IMG/VR virus record: IMGVR_UViG_3300030382_003300
Coordinates: 1 to 27,578 of that record
Reading direction: 5' to 3' (one strand)
DNA: 27,578 nt
DNA from: a virus
Position 1 is the first letter of the stretch; each line of letters starts with the position of its first letter. Below are positions 1-8,749 of the stretch, one piece after another. The position numbers and the translations under genes are program-made. The notes below the pieces were generated by a model, which did not search any database, was not told the origin of the DNA, and worked only from the letters and a program-made list of their open reading frames with translations.

Positions 1-21
1 CATTTAGAAAAGGCAGATTAA
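1..21 (+). CDS. 3' end of an upstream gene (last six codons)
   Basis: Reading from base 1, six sense codons (HLEKAD) run into a TAA stop at 19-21. The A of this stop is also the first base of the tail-fibre ATG, giving a TAATG junction. The same one-base junction occurs at 8749 between two certain genes, which supports a real upstream gene in the same operon. Too little is present to identify the product. Confidence 0.4.
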   Translation, partial: HLEKAD

Positions 22-3000
22 TGGCAATACTAGCAACAGGAAATACGTTCGCTGACGGCGATCAAGTCACTTCGACTAAATTGAATAACATTGCTAATGC
101 AGCAACTTTTGCAGCGGACGCAGTGGACGATAGCACAACCGCACTTAGCGGAGGAAAGATTATCATCAAAGATGGAGGTGTCACTCCGACAAAACTTTCT
201 ACAAACCATCCAAATTGGGACTCAACTGGTCTTGGTGTAGGCACCAGTTCACCCAGTTCAAAGCTGGACGTAGAAAGTAGTAGCAGTAGTGCAGATGGCG
301 TAGATATTAATAACACGTCTACGGGTGATCCCGTTATAGAATTTCAGTTATCAGGCACCGCTACATTTACAATGGGTGTGGATAATAGTGACAGTGATAA
401 GTTCAAAATTGGAACCACTGCTGTTGAAACTGCAACATGCCTGACAATAGATAGCACCGGCCCACAACTTACCATTGGCAATGGTGCAGCAGCAGACACT
501 GCTATTATATTCGATGGTAATGCCCAAGACTTTTACATAGCTCTGGACGATAGTGCTGACGATTTATTAATTGGTCTTGGTTCAACCATTGGAACCACAC
601 CTGCAATTGCTATAGATGAGAATTTACAATCCACATTTGGTGGAGATGTTATTATTGGTGGCACGACCCCAACATTAACTATTGGTGATGCGGGAGCCGA
701 AGACACAGCAATCGTCTTTGATGGAAATGCAAAAGACTTTTATATAGCCCTAGATGACTCAGCAGATAAGCTGGTTATCGGAGAAGGCTCAACTGTTGGA
801 ACCAATAGCATCTTAACCATTACAGACGATTCTGTCACCATTGGTGACGCTTCTGCGGTTGATACCAAGATTGTTTTCGATGGGAACGCACAAGATTTTT
901 ATATTGGATTAGATGATAGCGCAGATGATTTGGTTATCGGTCTTGGAAGCACCGTAGGAACTACTCCCTCCATCTCGGTTGATGAAAATCAATTGGCCAC
1001 ATTCGGAGCTGGAATTACATCCACAGCAGCAGCCAACACATTGGGAGCCACCAGCTTCAATGATGCTGACATCACTAATGTTGGGTCGATTGCGTTAGAT
1101 ACCATTACTAACGATGGAACCGATGTAACCATAGACTCCAGCGGAGACATAATTTTAGACGCAGACGGAGCAGACATTAGGTTAAAAGATGCTGGAACAG
1201 AATTTGGAGCCTTCACAAACTCATCAAGCAGTTTTGTTATAGGTAATTATATATCTGACAAAGATATAATATTTAAGGGCAATGATGGTGGGTCAACAAT
1301 CACTGCTTTAACGCTTGATATGTCAGACGCAGGCGCAGCAATCTTTAACGATAAGATTGTCGCAACAGAGCTGGATATTTCAGGCGATATGGATATCGAT
1401 GGCATAACCAACTTGGACGTTGTGGACATTGATGGTAATGTGCAACTGGATGGGACGCTCACAGTAGGTGTTGATAACACAGGATATGATGTTAAGTTAT
1501 TTGGAGCAACCTCTGGAGCCTATTTGCTCTGGGACGAATCTGCCGATAAACTGCTAACAGCAGGAGACACCGTCATAGATATAGTTAAGGATAAACTCCT
1601 GATTGGTTCAACGGCTGTCACCACAACTGCTGCCGAACTAAATATCCTTGATGGCGTTACAAGCACAGCAGCAGAACTCAATCTGCTGGATGGTTCTTCT
1701 GCCGACACTGTAGTTAATTCAAAAGCTGTAATTTACGGATCAAGCGGAGAAGTAGCTGGAACCTTGTCTACTGCCGCACAGACCAGCGTAACCAGTTTAG
1801 GGACACTTACAGCCCTCACAGTAGATAATGTAGCGATCAATGGCTCAACCATCGGGCATACTAGCGACACAGACTTGATGACAGTTGCTAGTGGTGCTTT
1901 AAGCGTTTTGGGGACTGTTCGTATTGGTGATGGCGGTACAGATGATATGATTTTAAAGGGTGCGGTTGCTGCTGCTGTCGCTCCCGGCGGTTCTGCAAAT
2001 GCTGCAATTATAACTACCGCTGGAATCTCATCTTCCGCTTATCAAGTTGGGATAGAAGTACCTTCTAATGATTCTAACGACGGGTTTTATGTAGCGACTG
2101 ATTCTGATCAAGATGGAACTGTAGATTTAATTGCCATGAAGATTAAGGCTAATGGTTATATGGGTATTCTCAATACAGCCCCAACCACAGCTTTAGATGT
2201 CACTGGCACGGTAACTTCGGATGCTTTTGCGGGACCATTGACAGGCAATGTCACGGGTAATGTTTCAGGAACAGCAGCCACAGTAACTACTGCTGCACAG
2301 TCTAATATTACCAGTCTTGGAACACTCACCGCTTTAACCGTTGAGGGACTACTTAACTGTAGTAATGATAGTGGTGCTCCTCGTGTTCGGCAACAAGTTG
2401 CATCTGACAGGGGATACCTTTACCTCTACAGTGAGAATGATTACGCCATTGGGCGTTGGTATGCTGACGCAAACGGATCACTCATCAGACTTTATGAAAC
2501 TGAAGCTGAACAAACAAGAGTTCAGATGGGAATCGATGAGAATGATGACGGTTATGTTAAAGTTTGGTCAGCGGCTAATTCGAATACTATTGATATATCT
2601 GGAGATGGAAGCGCATCATTTTCAGGAGCTGTTTCAAAGGGAAGTGGATCGTTTAATATCGAGCATCCATTAGAATCTAAGAAGGAAACCCACCGATTGG
2701 TTCATTCATTTATCGAGGGACCACAGGCTGATTTAATTTATAGAGGGAAAGTGGATTTGATTGGTGGAGATGCGACAGTGAATATAGATATTGAAAGCGG
2801 AATGACCGAGGGCACGTTTGTTGCGTTATGCCGAGACGTTCAATCTTTCACGACCAATGAATCAGGTTGGACTGCTGTCAGGTCCAGTGTGTCGGGTAAC
2901 ATCCTGACAATTGAGGCTCAAGATCCCGCATCAACCGATTCGATTAGCTGGATGGTAGTTGGCGAGCGACAGGACGATCACATGATTGACACTGGCTGGA

Positions 3001-3074
3001 CCGACGAAATTGGTAAAGTTATTGTTGAACCATTAATTCCAGAGCCAGAGGAAGAAGAAGAAGACGATGAGTGA
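21..3074 (+). CDS. tail fibre / receptor-binding protein, 1017 aa
   Basis: Probable tail fibre that forms the elongated host-contact appendage. The sequence is rich in Gly, Thr, Ser, Asp and Ala with short beta-type repeats. Three copies of a ~40-residue unit containing FDGNA(Q/K)DFYI(A/G)LDDSAD lie near residues 153-192, 222-261 and 275-314. A TAAELN(I/L)LDG pair lies near 535-557, and two copies of a TSLGTLTALTV segment follow. The last ~140 residues form a different, more ordered domain (HPL..K...LVHSFIEGPQADLIYRGKV ... SWMVVGERQDDHM) of a kind I recognise from tail fibres of marine phages. The protein ends in an acidic tail (EPEEEEEDDE). The start is an ATG with an AAAGG-type ribosome site, overlapping the preceding stop by one base. 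It is the first of a run of late structural genes. Function is inferred from composition and C-terminal domain; no receptor can be named. Confidence 0.85.
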   Translation: MAILATGNTFADGDQVTSTKLNNIANAATFAADAVDDSTTALSGGKIIIKDGGVTPTKLSTNHPNWDSTGLGVGTSSPSSKLDVESSSSSADGVDINNTSTGDPVIEFQLSGTATFTMGVDNSDSDKFKIGTTAVETATCLTIDSTGPQLTIGNGAAADTAIIFDGNAQDFYIALDDSADDLLIGLGSTIGTTPAIAIDENLQSTFGGDVIIGGTTPTLTIGDAGAEDTAIVFDGNAKDFYIALDDSADKLVIGEGSTVGTNSILTITDDSVTIGDASAVDTKIVFDGNAQDFYIGLDDSADDLVIGLGSTVGTTPSISVDENQLATFGAGITSTAAANTLGATSFNDADITNVGSIALDTITNDGTDVTIDSSGDIILDADGADIRLKDAGTEFGAFTNSSSSFVIGNYISDKDIIFKGNDGGSTITALTLDMSDAGAAIFNDKIVATELDISGDMDIDGITNLDVVDIDGNVQLDGTLTVGVDNTGYDVKLFGATSGAYLLWDESADKLLTAGDTVIDIVKDKLLIGSTAVTTTAAELNILDGVTSTAAELNLLDGSSADTVVNSKAVIYGSSGEVAGTLSTAAQTSVTSLGTLTALTVDNVAINGSTIGHTSDTDLMTVASGALSVLGTVRIGDGGTDDMILKGAVAAAVAPGGSANAAIITTAGISSSAYQVGIEVPSNDSNDGFYVATDSDQDGTVDLIAMKIKANGYMGILNTAPTTALDVTGTVTSDAFAGPLTGNVTGNVSGTAATVTTAAQSNITSLGTLTALTVEGLLNCSNDSGAPRVRQQVASDRGYLYLYSENDYAIGRWYADANGSLIRLYETEAEQTRVQMGIDENDDGYVKVWSAANSNTIDISGDGSASFSGAVSKGSGSFNIEHPLESKKETHRLVHSFIEGPQADLIYRGKVDLIGGDATVNIDIESGMTEGTFVALCRDVQSFTTNESGWTAVRSSVSGNILTIEAQDPASTDSISWMVVGERQDDHMIDTGWTDEIGKVIVEPLIPEPEEEEEDDE
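477..962 (+). repeat. three in-frame ~120-bp repeats in the tail fibre
   Basis: Copies start at about 477, 684 and 843 and encode the unit G(N/D)A..DT.I.FDGNA.DFYI.LDDSAD.L.IG.GST(I/V)GT. Protein identity is much higher than DNA identity, so these are old repeats under selection. Spacing is uneven (207 then 159 bp) because different linkers separate them. Such modular shaft repeats can expand or contract by recombination. Confidence 0.75.
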
Positions 3075-3423
3075 TATTAGCGTAGTCCAAATGACACCGG
3101 AACAACTACCGGCACTTGAGGAGCAAATGTTGGCTGACGACCACAATGTGGTAATGCCTACACATGTATTCAAGAAAGGTGGTGACATCATTGGATCTGC
3201 CAGCGTTGGAGCAGCTCCGTTGGTTTGGTGGTGGATGAATAGTAAAAAAGCTAAAGCTCTTGATAGTGTTCGTTCCATTAAAAAGCTGGAAGATGTATAT
3301 CGTTCTAATGGTATACACCGGGCGTTCATAGTTTGCGATAAGGGGTCCAACTTTTTCCCATACATCGAACGTCTTGGTAACAAATTCATGTGGGAAACTA
3401 ACATTTATTATAGAGATTTTTAA
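3067..3423 (+). CDS. small protein, possibly degenerate GNAT acetyltransferase fold, 118 aa
   Basis: The ORF begins inside the last codons of the tail fibre (8-bp overlap), so translation is probably coupled. The pattern of a strand plus G-x-I-G (GGDIIGSASV), a long helix (KKLEDVYRSNGIHRAFIVCDKGS) and a terminal 'yierLGnkfmWETNIYYRDF' segment resembles the second half of GNAT-type acyltransferases. Proteins of that kind are annotated in T7-like phage virion clusters. I cannot see a convincing acetyl-CoA pyrophosphate loop (Q/RxxGxG/A), so activity is doubtful. The conserved WWW stretch (residues 54-56) is unusual. It sits between the fibre and the large internal proteins, which suggests a virion or assembly role. 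Resemblance is by eye only. Confidence 0.6.
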   Translation: MSDISVVQMTPEQLPALEEQMLADDHNVVMPTHVFKKGGDIIGSASVGAAPLVWWWMNSKKAKALDSVRSIKKLEDVYRSNGIHRAFIVCDKGSNFFPYIERLGNKFMWETNIYYRDF

Positions 3424-3434
3424 GGAGAATTGTT

Positions 3435-6400
3435 ATGGGAAGTACTAAAGTTGAAGCACCGATTATAAAAGACGTTGATATAGCCCAATCGCTTATAGAT
3501 AGTGCTCGGGGATATAAGGATGCGGCAGGTGATATAATTGCAGCCGAAAAAAAATTGCGCCCAGAAATGCAGAAGCTGGCTTTGGCTGATGCCAAAATGG
3601 CTTTACAGGGAGCCACTCCTGAACTTAGAAGGGAAAGAGATGCAGCACAAGCAGCTGTCGATGCTCAAACGGCTGCGAAAAGTAAAGCCGAGTCAGAGAT
3701 TCAAACTAATATAGCTGAGATTAAGAATAGGAAGTTTGATGTAGAAGCCCAAAAAGCTGAGTGGAAGGAGAACCAGGAATTTTATGCGGGTGAAAAAGAG
3801 AAAACAGAGAAAACTCTGGGCAATTTTCTTCAGGCAAGTTTTGCAGCTAGATCTAATACTGGAGAATTAAACAAGTTTAAAAGTAAATATAGCGAATTAT
3901 ACCATAAATCAACGGGTAAACTTAAAAAAGAAAACGAAGTTTCACCTGAAGAGTATAATCGATTAGGCGAAAGATCTGGGGAGGGGCAGTGGAAACAGGA
4001 TCTTAAAGATGCTTTGGACACTGAAAAAAAACTCGATGCTTGGGATTCGGGAAAGGAATATGACTGGCTCAAAAAACAGGCAGAAGACAAAGATCAAAGC
4101 GTAACGACCTATCTTAGAGAGACTGTTAAAGGCTATGACAAGTCTTTAGAGACCGTTACCAACGAGCTGGCTGCTTCCGATGCCGATATCCGTGAGTATA
4201 AAAAAGAAGAACATGAGGCCGCCACAAAGATGTTGGTTACTGCGGAAAACGATAGGATAACCGAGTTGGCTAAGAGTGGAAATTTTGAGGCTGCCGATAT
4301 TGAACGGTTGCAGGGTGAGCTTCAAGAAGCCAGCGATGCTGTTCTTACTGGTAGTCCGGGTATGCTTGATCTGGCGGAAGAGGCCGTTGAGAGACAAGCT
4401 GCCGTTGGTGAAAAACTTAAGAAAGCTGCTGCTGCAAATGAGTTTCATACCATTCAGGAATTAGCCCCTGAGCTGGTAGAAATGTATAGGGAGGCTGATC
4501 CGGGTTCTGTTGAATTAGCTGATTTAGCATCCAAGAGAGCACAGCAAATGATTGATCGCCCGGAGGCGGGATATTCAGAACAGCAAACTGCGATGAAGCA
4601 GTTGAGAGAAGACGTTGGGTTAGCTCCAGTTGGAGGACCATTGGGAGCGGATGTAGAGAGAGAAACAAAAGCGATGTTGGGGAAGGATGAGCTTGGTCCA
4701 ACTACCGCCACCCAGAGTGTTGTCCAAGCTATTGGAAGCCTGTTAGGTGGACCAGCAGCGTCGGCAGCGGAAACAGCCCTTTTAGCAGCAGGTGGAGCAG
4801 AACCCGGCGGGGCAGCACAAGCAGAGGCACTATCACGATTTGGAGCAGAACAATTGGCTGCGACAGCGAGACCGGCTGGAGCTGCTGAAATTGCTTTATT
4901 AGCAGCCGCTCAAAGACCAACAGAAGCAACGGGTTTAGCACAATTTGGAGCAGACCAAATGGCTGCTACTGGTAGAACGGTTTCACCCCTAGAATCAGCA
5001 TTGGGAGCCGCTGCGGCGGATCGTCTAGGTGCCGAACAACGGCGAGCTGGAACGGGAGAAACCGATATAAGAACGGCGGCACAAGCCTTGTTGGGACGAG
5101 CAGCAGGTGGTCCTTCTGCTGTTCAACAAGATGTTCAAACGCAAGCATTGCTTGATATTGCCGAAGGTGTTCGTGGCGCATCCTCAACGGAACAAGCGTT
5201 AAGGCAAGCTGCTGAAACAGGTTTGGGAGCAACTCAAAGGACTGAAGGGGCCAGAGAGCAGGCTTTAACGGCGGAAGGACTACGATTGTTGCAACAACAG
5301 GCAGGTGGACCATCTGGCGTTCAAAGCGCAATGGCTGATGCTGCCATAAGAGATATGGGAGCTGGAGCCAGGGGAGCTTCTCCTCTTGAAACCGCTTTAG
5401 GCGTATCAGGAATGCGTGGTCTGAATGCTCAAGCTAGAGGAGCTTCTGATATTGAACAAGCCCTTAGTGCTTCAGCGATGCGTGGCATGGGTGCCGATGT
5501 CAGGGCTGCTTCTGAAGTGGAAAGAGCTTTAGGGTTGTCAGCCATGCGTGGTATGGATGCTCAACAACGTGCAGCTTCTCCCGAACAGATTGCAATGCAG
5601 GCACGAATTGGAGAACTCATAGGTGGAGCCGGAAGACTTTCCGATATGGAACAACGTCAGGTGGATCAGGAGATGTTGGCATTACAACAACGTCAGGGTA
5701 GAGCCAGAGATACTGGTGCTGCCGCTGCTGTTACTGGTCGCATGGCTGAGGCTCGACGGGCTGATCTTGGTCAGGATTTGGGTCTAGCTTCTAGCCTTCT
5801 TGGTCAACAAGATGCTTTGACACAAGCTGCAATTCAAGAGCAGATGCAAGCGCAAGCATTAGGACAACAGGGTGCCCTTGGTGCTGCTGGACTGGAGTCT
5901 GCGAGACAGGATGAGATGATGAGACAAAGGGCTTTAGGGCAAGCTGGTGCTACCAGTGTCGCTGGTCTCGAAGCAGGCAGGCAAGATGAAATGCTCCGGC
6001 AGCAAGCACTGGGTCAACAGGGAGTTCTGGGCGCAGCCGGATTGGAAGCAGGCAGACAAGATGAGATGTTCAGACAACAAGCTTTAGGTCAACAGGCGGG
6101 TGTATCGGCACAACAAATGGACCTTGCCAGAGCGCAACAACTGGCATCAGAAAGGCAAGCAGGAGCTGGATTTTTAGGAGAAGCTGAAAGCCTGCAACAA
6201 GCTAGAATACAAGAAGGCTTACAGCGTCAGGGAATTGCTCAACAGGCTGCTGCTCAAACAATGGGTCAGGAAACGGCAAGACAGCAAGAACAGTTACGCA
6301 GACAAGCGCAAGGGTTGCAGGCCGGAATGACAGCAGAGCAGATGGAGCTTGCCAGACAACAACAAGGAATTGCTGCCACTCAAGCAGGGGCAGGGTTGGT

Positions 6401-7349
6401 TTCTGGAGCCGATGCTTTACAACAATCTCGGTTTCAACAATTTATGGCAGAGCAACAAGCTGGTGCTGGAATGGCGGGTGCAGCAGGGCAAATGGAAGCG
6501 CAACGCTTTGCCGAGATGCAGGCTCAACAGGGCATGGGAATGCAGGCAGCAGGTCAGGCAGGTTCGCTCGGTTTACAGGGACAACAACAACAGCTATCTG
6601 CTTTAGAATATGCCGGAGATTTAGAAGCGCAACGAATGGCATCCCTACAAGCCCAGAGGGGCATGGGAGCGCAAGCTTTGGGTCAAGCTGCTGGTTTCGG
6701 TTTACAAGGGGGAGCACAACAGTTGGGTGCATTGCAATCCGCTGGTCAACAACAGTCACAACGAGAGGCTCAACGACTACAAGGTGTTGGTTTAGCTGGC
6801 GGTATAGCCCAACAAGAATTTGGACAATTGGCTGCTGGCAGAGAACTGAAAATGCAGCAATTTGGAATGGGCGCAGGTGTTGCCGGGGATTTAGCTGCTC
6901 AACAAAGACAACAGCAGACATTGATGTCTGGACTTCTCGGTCAGGAACAACAAGCTGAAGAACGAAGAATGGCTCAAAATGTAGCGAGGGAACAGCAAGC
7001 AATGGGCGCACTTGGTGGTGCGTTCGGAATGTCTAAAGCTGTAGCCCCGGATGTTGGTGCTTTCTTCGGTCGTCCGGCAAGTCAATCGGAAGGACTGGGT
7101 GTTCTTGGAATGGGTCAACAACAAGCTCAATACGGAGCCACTCCACAAGGAGCTGATTATGGTGTTGGTCTTAACATGGCAATGGCTCAACAAGCTAATC
7201 AGGCAGAACTGGATGCAGCAGCCATTGGTGCAAGTGGATCAGCAAAGGGTGGTTTAATGGGTGGTATTGGCTCGGCAGCAGGAGCCATCTTTGGTGGTCC
7301 AGCAGGAGCCAAAATGGGAGGGTTCGTTGGAGGGCTTTTTGATAATTAA
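3435..7349 (+). CDS. giant Ala/Gln-rich repeat protein, probable internal virion/structural protein, 1304 aa
   Basis: The ATG follows a strong AAGGAG site 7 bases upstream. Residues 1-390 are charged and strongly helical (long Lys/Glu-rich stretches), consistent with coiled coil. Residues ~430-800 are Ala/Gly-rich with a 22-residue period, and residues ~800-1130 are Gln/Ala/Gly-rich with a 25-residue period. The C-terminus is a hydrophobic glycine-zipper-like segment (MGGIGSAAGAIFGGPAGAKM) that could insert in a membrane. No Cys is evident and no enzymatic motif is seen. Its place between the fibre and two other large structural proteins suggests an internal (ejection) protein or another elongated virion component. 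The glycine-zipper end is typical of proteins that form channels during DNA entry, but that role is inferred. A tape-measure protein is the main alternative, though none would be expected in a short-tailed phage. Confidence 0.8.
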   Translation: MGSTKVEAPIIKDVDIAQSLIDSARGYKDAAGDIIAAEKKLRPEMQKLALADAKMALQGATPELRRERDAAQAAVDAQTAAKSKAESEIQTNIAEIKNRKFDVEAQKAEWKENQEFYAGEKEKTEKTLGNFLQASFAARSNTGELNKFKSKYSELYHKSTGKLKKENEVSPEEYNRLGERSGEGQWKQDLKDALDTEKKLDAWDSGKEYDWLKKQAEDKDQSVTTYLRETVKGYDKSLETVTNELAASDADIREYKKEEHEAATKMLVTAENDRITELAKSGNFEAADIERLQGELQEASDAVLTGSPGMLDLAEEAVERQAAVGEKLKKAAAANEFHTIQELAPELVEMYREADPGSVELADLASKRAQQMIDRPEAGYSEQQTAMKQLREDVGLAPVGGPLGADVERETKAMLGKDELGPTTATQSVVQAIGSLLGGPAASAAETALLAAGGAEPGGAAQAEALSRFGAEQLAATARPAGAAEIALLAAAQRPTEATGLAQFGADQMAATGRTVSPLESALGAAAADRLGAEQRRAGTGETDIRTAAQALLGRAAGGPSAVQQDVQTQALLDIAEGVRGASSTEQALRQAAETGLGATQRTEGAREQALTAEGLRLLQQQAGGPSGVQSAMADAAIRDMGAGARGASPLETALGVSGMRGLNAQARGASDIEQALSASAMRGMGADVRAASEVERALGLSAMRGMDAQQRAASPEQIAMQARIGELIGGAGRLSDMEQRQVDQEMLALQQRQGRARDTGAAAAVTGRMAEARRADLGQDLGLASSLLGQQDALTQAAIQEQMQAQALGQQGALGAAGLESARQDEMMRQRALGQAGATSVAGLEAGRQDEMLRQQALGQQGVLGAAGLEAGRQDEMFRQQALGQQAGVSAQQMDLARAQQLASERQAGAGFLGEAESLQQARIQEGLQRQGIAQQAAAQTMGQETARQQEQLRRQAQGLQAGMTAEQMELARQQQGIAATQAGAGLVSGADALQQSRFQQFMAEQQAGAGMAGAAGQMEAQRFAEMQAQQGMGMQAAGQAGSLGLQGQQQQLSALEYAGDLEAQRMASLQAQRGMGAQALGQAAGFGLQGGAQQLGALQSAGQQQSQREAQRLQGVGLAGGIAQQEFGQLAAGRELKMQQFGMGAGVAGDLAAQQRQQQTLMSGLLGQEQQAEERRMAQNVAREQQAMGALGGAFGMSKAVAPDVGAFFGRPASQSEGLGVLGMGQQQAQYGATPQGADYGVGLNMAMAQQANQAELDAAAIGASGSAKGGLMGGIGSAAGAIFGGPAGAKMGGFVGGLFDN
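5376..5573 (+). repeat. 66-bp in-frame tandem repeats (22-aa units)
   Basis: Units start at exactly 5376, 5442 and 5508, and a degenerate fourth starts at 5574. Each encodes AS..E.AL..S.MRG(L/M).A..R(G/A). More diverged units of 21-23 residues can be traced upstream to about 4740 (for example ASSTEQALRQAAETGLGATQ). A 22-residue period equals about six helical turns, as in amphipathic 11/22-mer repeats. Confidence 0.75.
5886..6185 (+). repeat. 75-bp in-frame tandem repeats (25-aa units)
   Basis: Units start at exactly 5886, 5961 and 6036 and share AGLE(S/A)(A/G)RQDEM.RQ.ALGQ. A diverged unit follows at 6111. The 25-residue spacing can be followed in diverged form to roughly 6560 (for example EQMELARQQQGIAATQAGAG). 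It follows the 22-residue array in the same protein but in a different register. Confidence 0.75.
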
Positions 7350-7381
7350 AAAACAACTTTATAATTTAAGGAGAAAACATT

Positions 7382-8749
7382 ATGGCTAAATTAGGATCAT
7401 CAGTAGACGCAAGACTTTCACGGATAAGTCCCTACGCAACTAGTGCTATACTGCAAGGCGGTGCTTCAATGGGAGCCGGGTATTCCGCTGTTGGTGCCGG
7501 TCTCGGTAAAGCTATAACATCTATAATGCACCAGATTGAAGAAAGTCGCATAGATGAAATTTTGAACGAGGCACTTATGCCACAGGAGCCTGAGATGCAG
7601 ACCACTCCCTCGGTTATAGGGGAATTTACATCTCCTGCCGATATGCAGCGAAAGCCAATTGAAGGAACCGGCCATCAGCCTTACACCCCAGTGTTGGATT
7701 CTGAAGGCAAACCAACCACCTATTCTCAATTAGACGAAAAAGCTATCCGTCGTTTTCTGTCTGATAAAAAAGTTTTTGGTAGAAATATTTCCGAGAAACG
7801 CATTGCTTCATTTTTGAAACAAGAAAGGGATTCCATAAATTCTAACAACACCACTCAAATATCTTTAGCCGCTTTAGAGGATCAACAAGAAACAAATAGG
7901 GCTAACAGACAGTTAGCCGAAGAGAAAGAGACCACTCGCCAAGCTGAAGTTGAAGCTGGCATTTTAAGAGATAAAGGGTATCAGGAAGAACGAATGGGTG
8001 TTATAAGACAGACCAGAGACACTCAGCAGAAGCTCCTCGACCAACAAATTATAGAGACTGAGGCAGCGGTAGCCGAATTAGCCGCAGGCACAGCCGAAAG
8101 AACAGCAACTGCCGAAGGCAGGAAGGCGGAAGAAAAAATGTTTGATAAATTTAGAATTCAATTAGAAAGAGGTAGAGCTATAATTAACAATCCAGAGTCT
8201 ACCCAAGAAGATTACGCAAAGGTTCAAACAGATTTGAGATCCCTCCTTAACACCTACGGCCTAGCAACAAGTCAAGAAACTCTTGCGATGGCGCAGTTGG
8301 AGGCGACGGGCGAATTGATAATGGACGAGAAGTTAGACCTCGACGATCAAATCAATGCGGCGGCCAATGCCTTTTATGCAGATACAACTCAAGTTGAGCT
8401 TTTTGATCAAAAGCGAGCAGATGATCCGCAAGCACTCTTAGCAACAATGCTAACCTTATTGGAGGATCCAAATATCAAGACCGAAAAGCTTGAAAAACTA
8501 TATACTCTTTTGAATCAAGACGTAAGGAACAAAGCTGCAGCAAGGAAATCACTGGGCCTAAATGGTGGTAACCCTCCTCCAGCACCAGTAACTCAAACAT
8601 CTGCGTCTGGAAATACAACTTATCCAGGTAATTATATCTGGCCATGGTTCCGCAAGGAAGGGGTTCCCTACCTCGGAGCACCCACCATTGGTGAAACTCA
8701 AATGGGTCAAGCTATTCATAGCTGGCTCACCCCTGACCAAGACAAGTAA
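7382..8749 (+). CDS. coiled-coil virion-associated protein, 455 aa
   Basis: Not recognised as a named family. The ATG has an AAGGAG site 8 bases upstream. The N-terminus (residues ~20-50, ILQGGASMGAGYSAVGAGLG) is Gly/Ala-rich and could contact membrane. Residues ~145-265 are Glu/Gln/Arg-rich and predicted helical (coiled coil). The C-terminus holds a Pro/Ser/Thr linker and a short aromatic segment (YIWPWFRKEGVPYLGAP). It lies between two giant virion proteins and its stop overlaps the next start by one base (TAATG), so the two are translated together. By position it is a likely internal/ejection protein, the middle one of three. No enzymatic residues are visible. Confidence 0.75.
   Translation: MAKLGSSVDARLSRISPYATSAILQGGASMGAGYSAVGAGLGKAITSIMHQIEESRIDEILNEALMPQEPEMQTTPSVIGEFTSPADMQRKPIEGTGHQPYTPVLDSEGKPTTYSQLDEKAIRRFLSDKKVFGRNISEKRIASFLKQERDSINSNNTTQISLAALEDQQETNRANRQLAEEKETTRQAEVEAGILRDKGYQEERMGVIRQTRDTQQKLLDQQIIETEAAVAELAAGTAERTATAEGRKAEEKMFDKFRIQLERGRAIINNPESTQEDYAKVQTDLRSLLNTYGLATSQETLAMAQLEATGELIMDEKLDLDDQINAAANAFYADTTQVELFDQKRADDPQALLATMLTLLEDPNIKTEKLEKLYTLLNQDVRNKAAARKSLGLNGGNPPPAPVTQTSASGNTTYPGNYIWPWFRKEGVPYLGAPTIGETQMGQAIHSWLTPDQDK

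Noticed and set aside
6442-7011. 189-codon leftward open frame
   Set aside because: Antisense to the Gln/Ala-rich repeat protein; the composition (many Leu, Pro, Val) is what the reverse strand of CAA/GCA-rich repeats gives.
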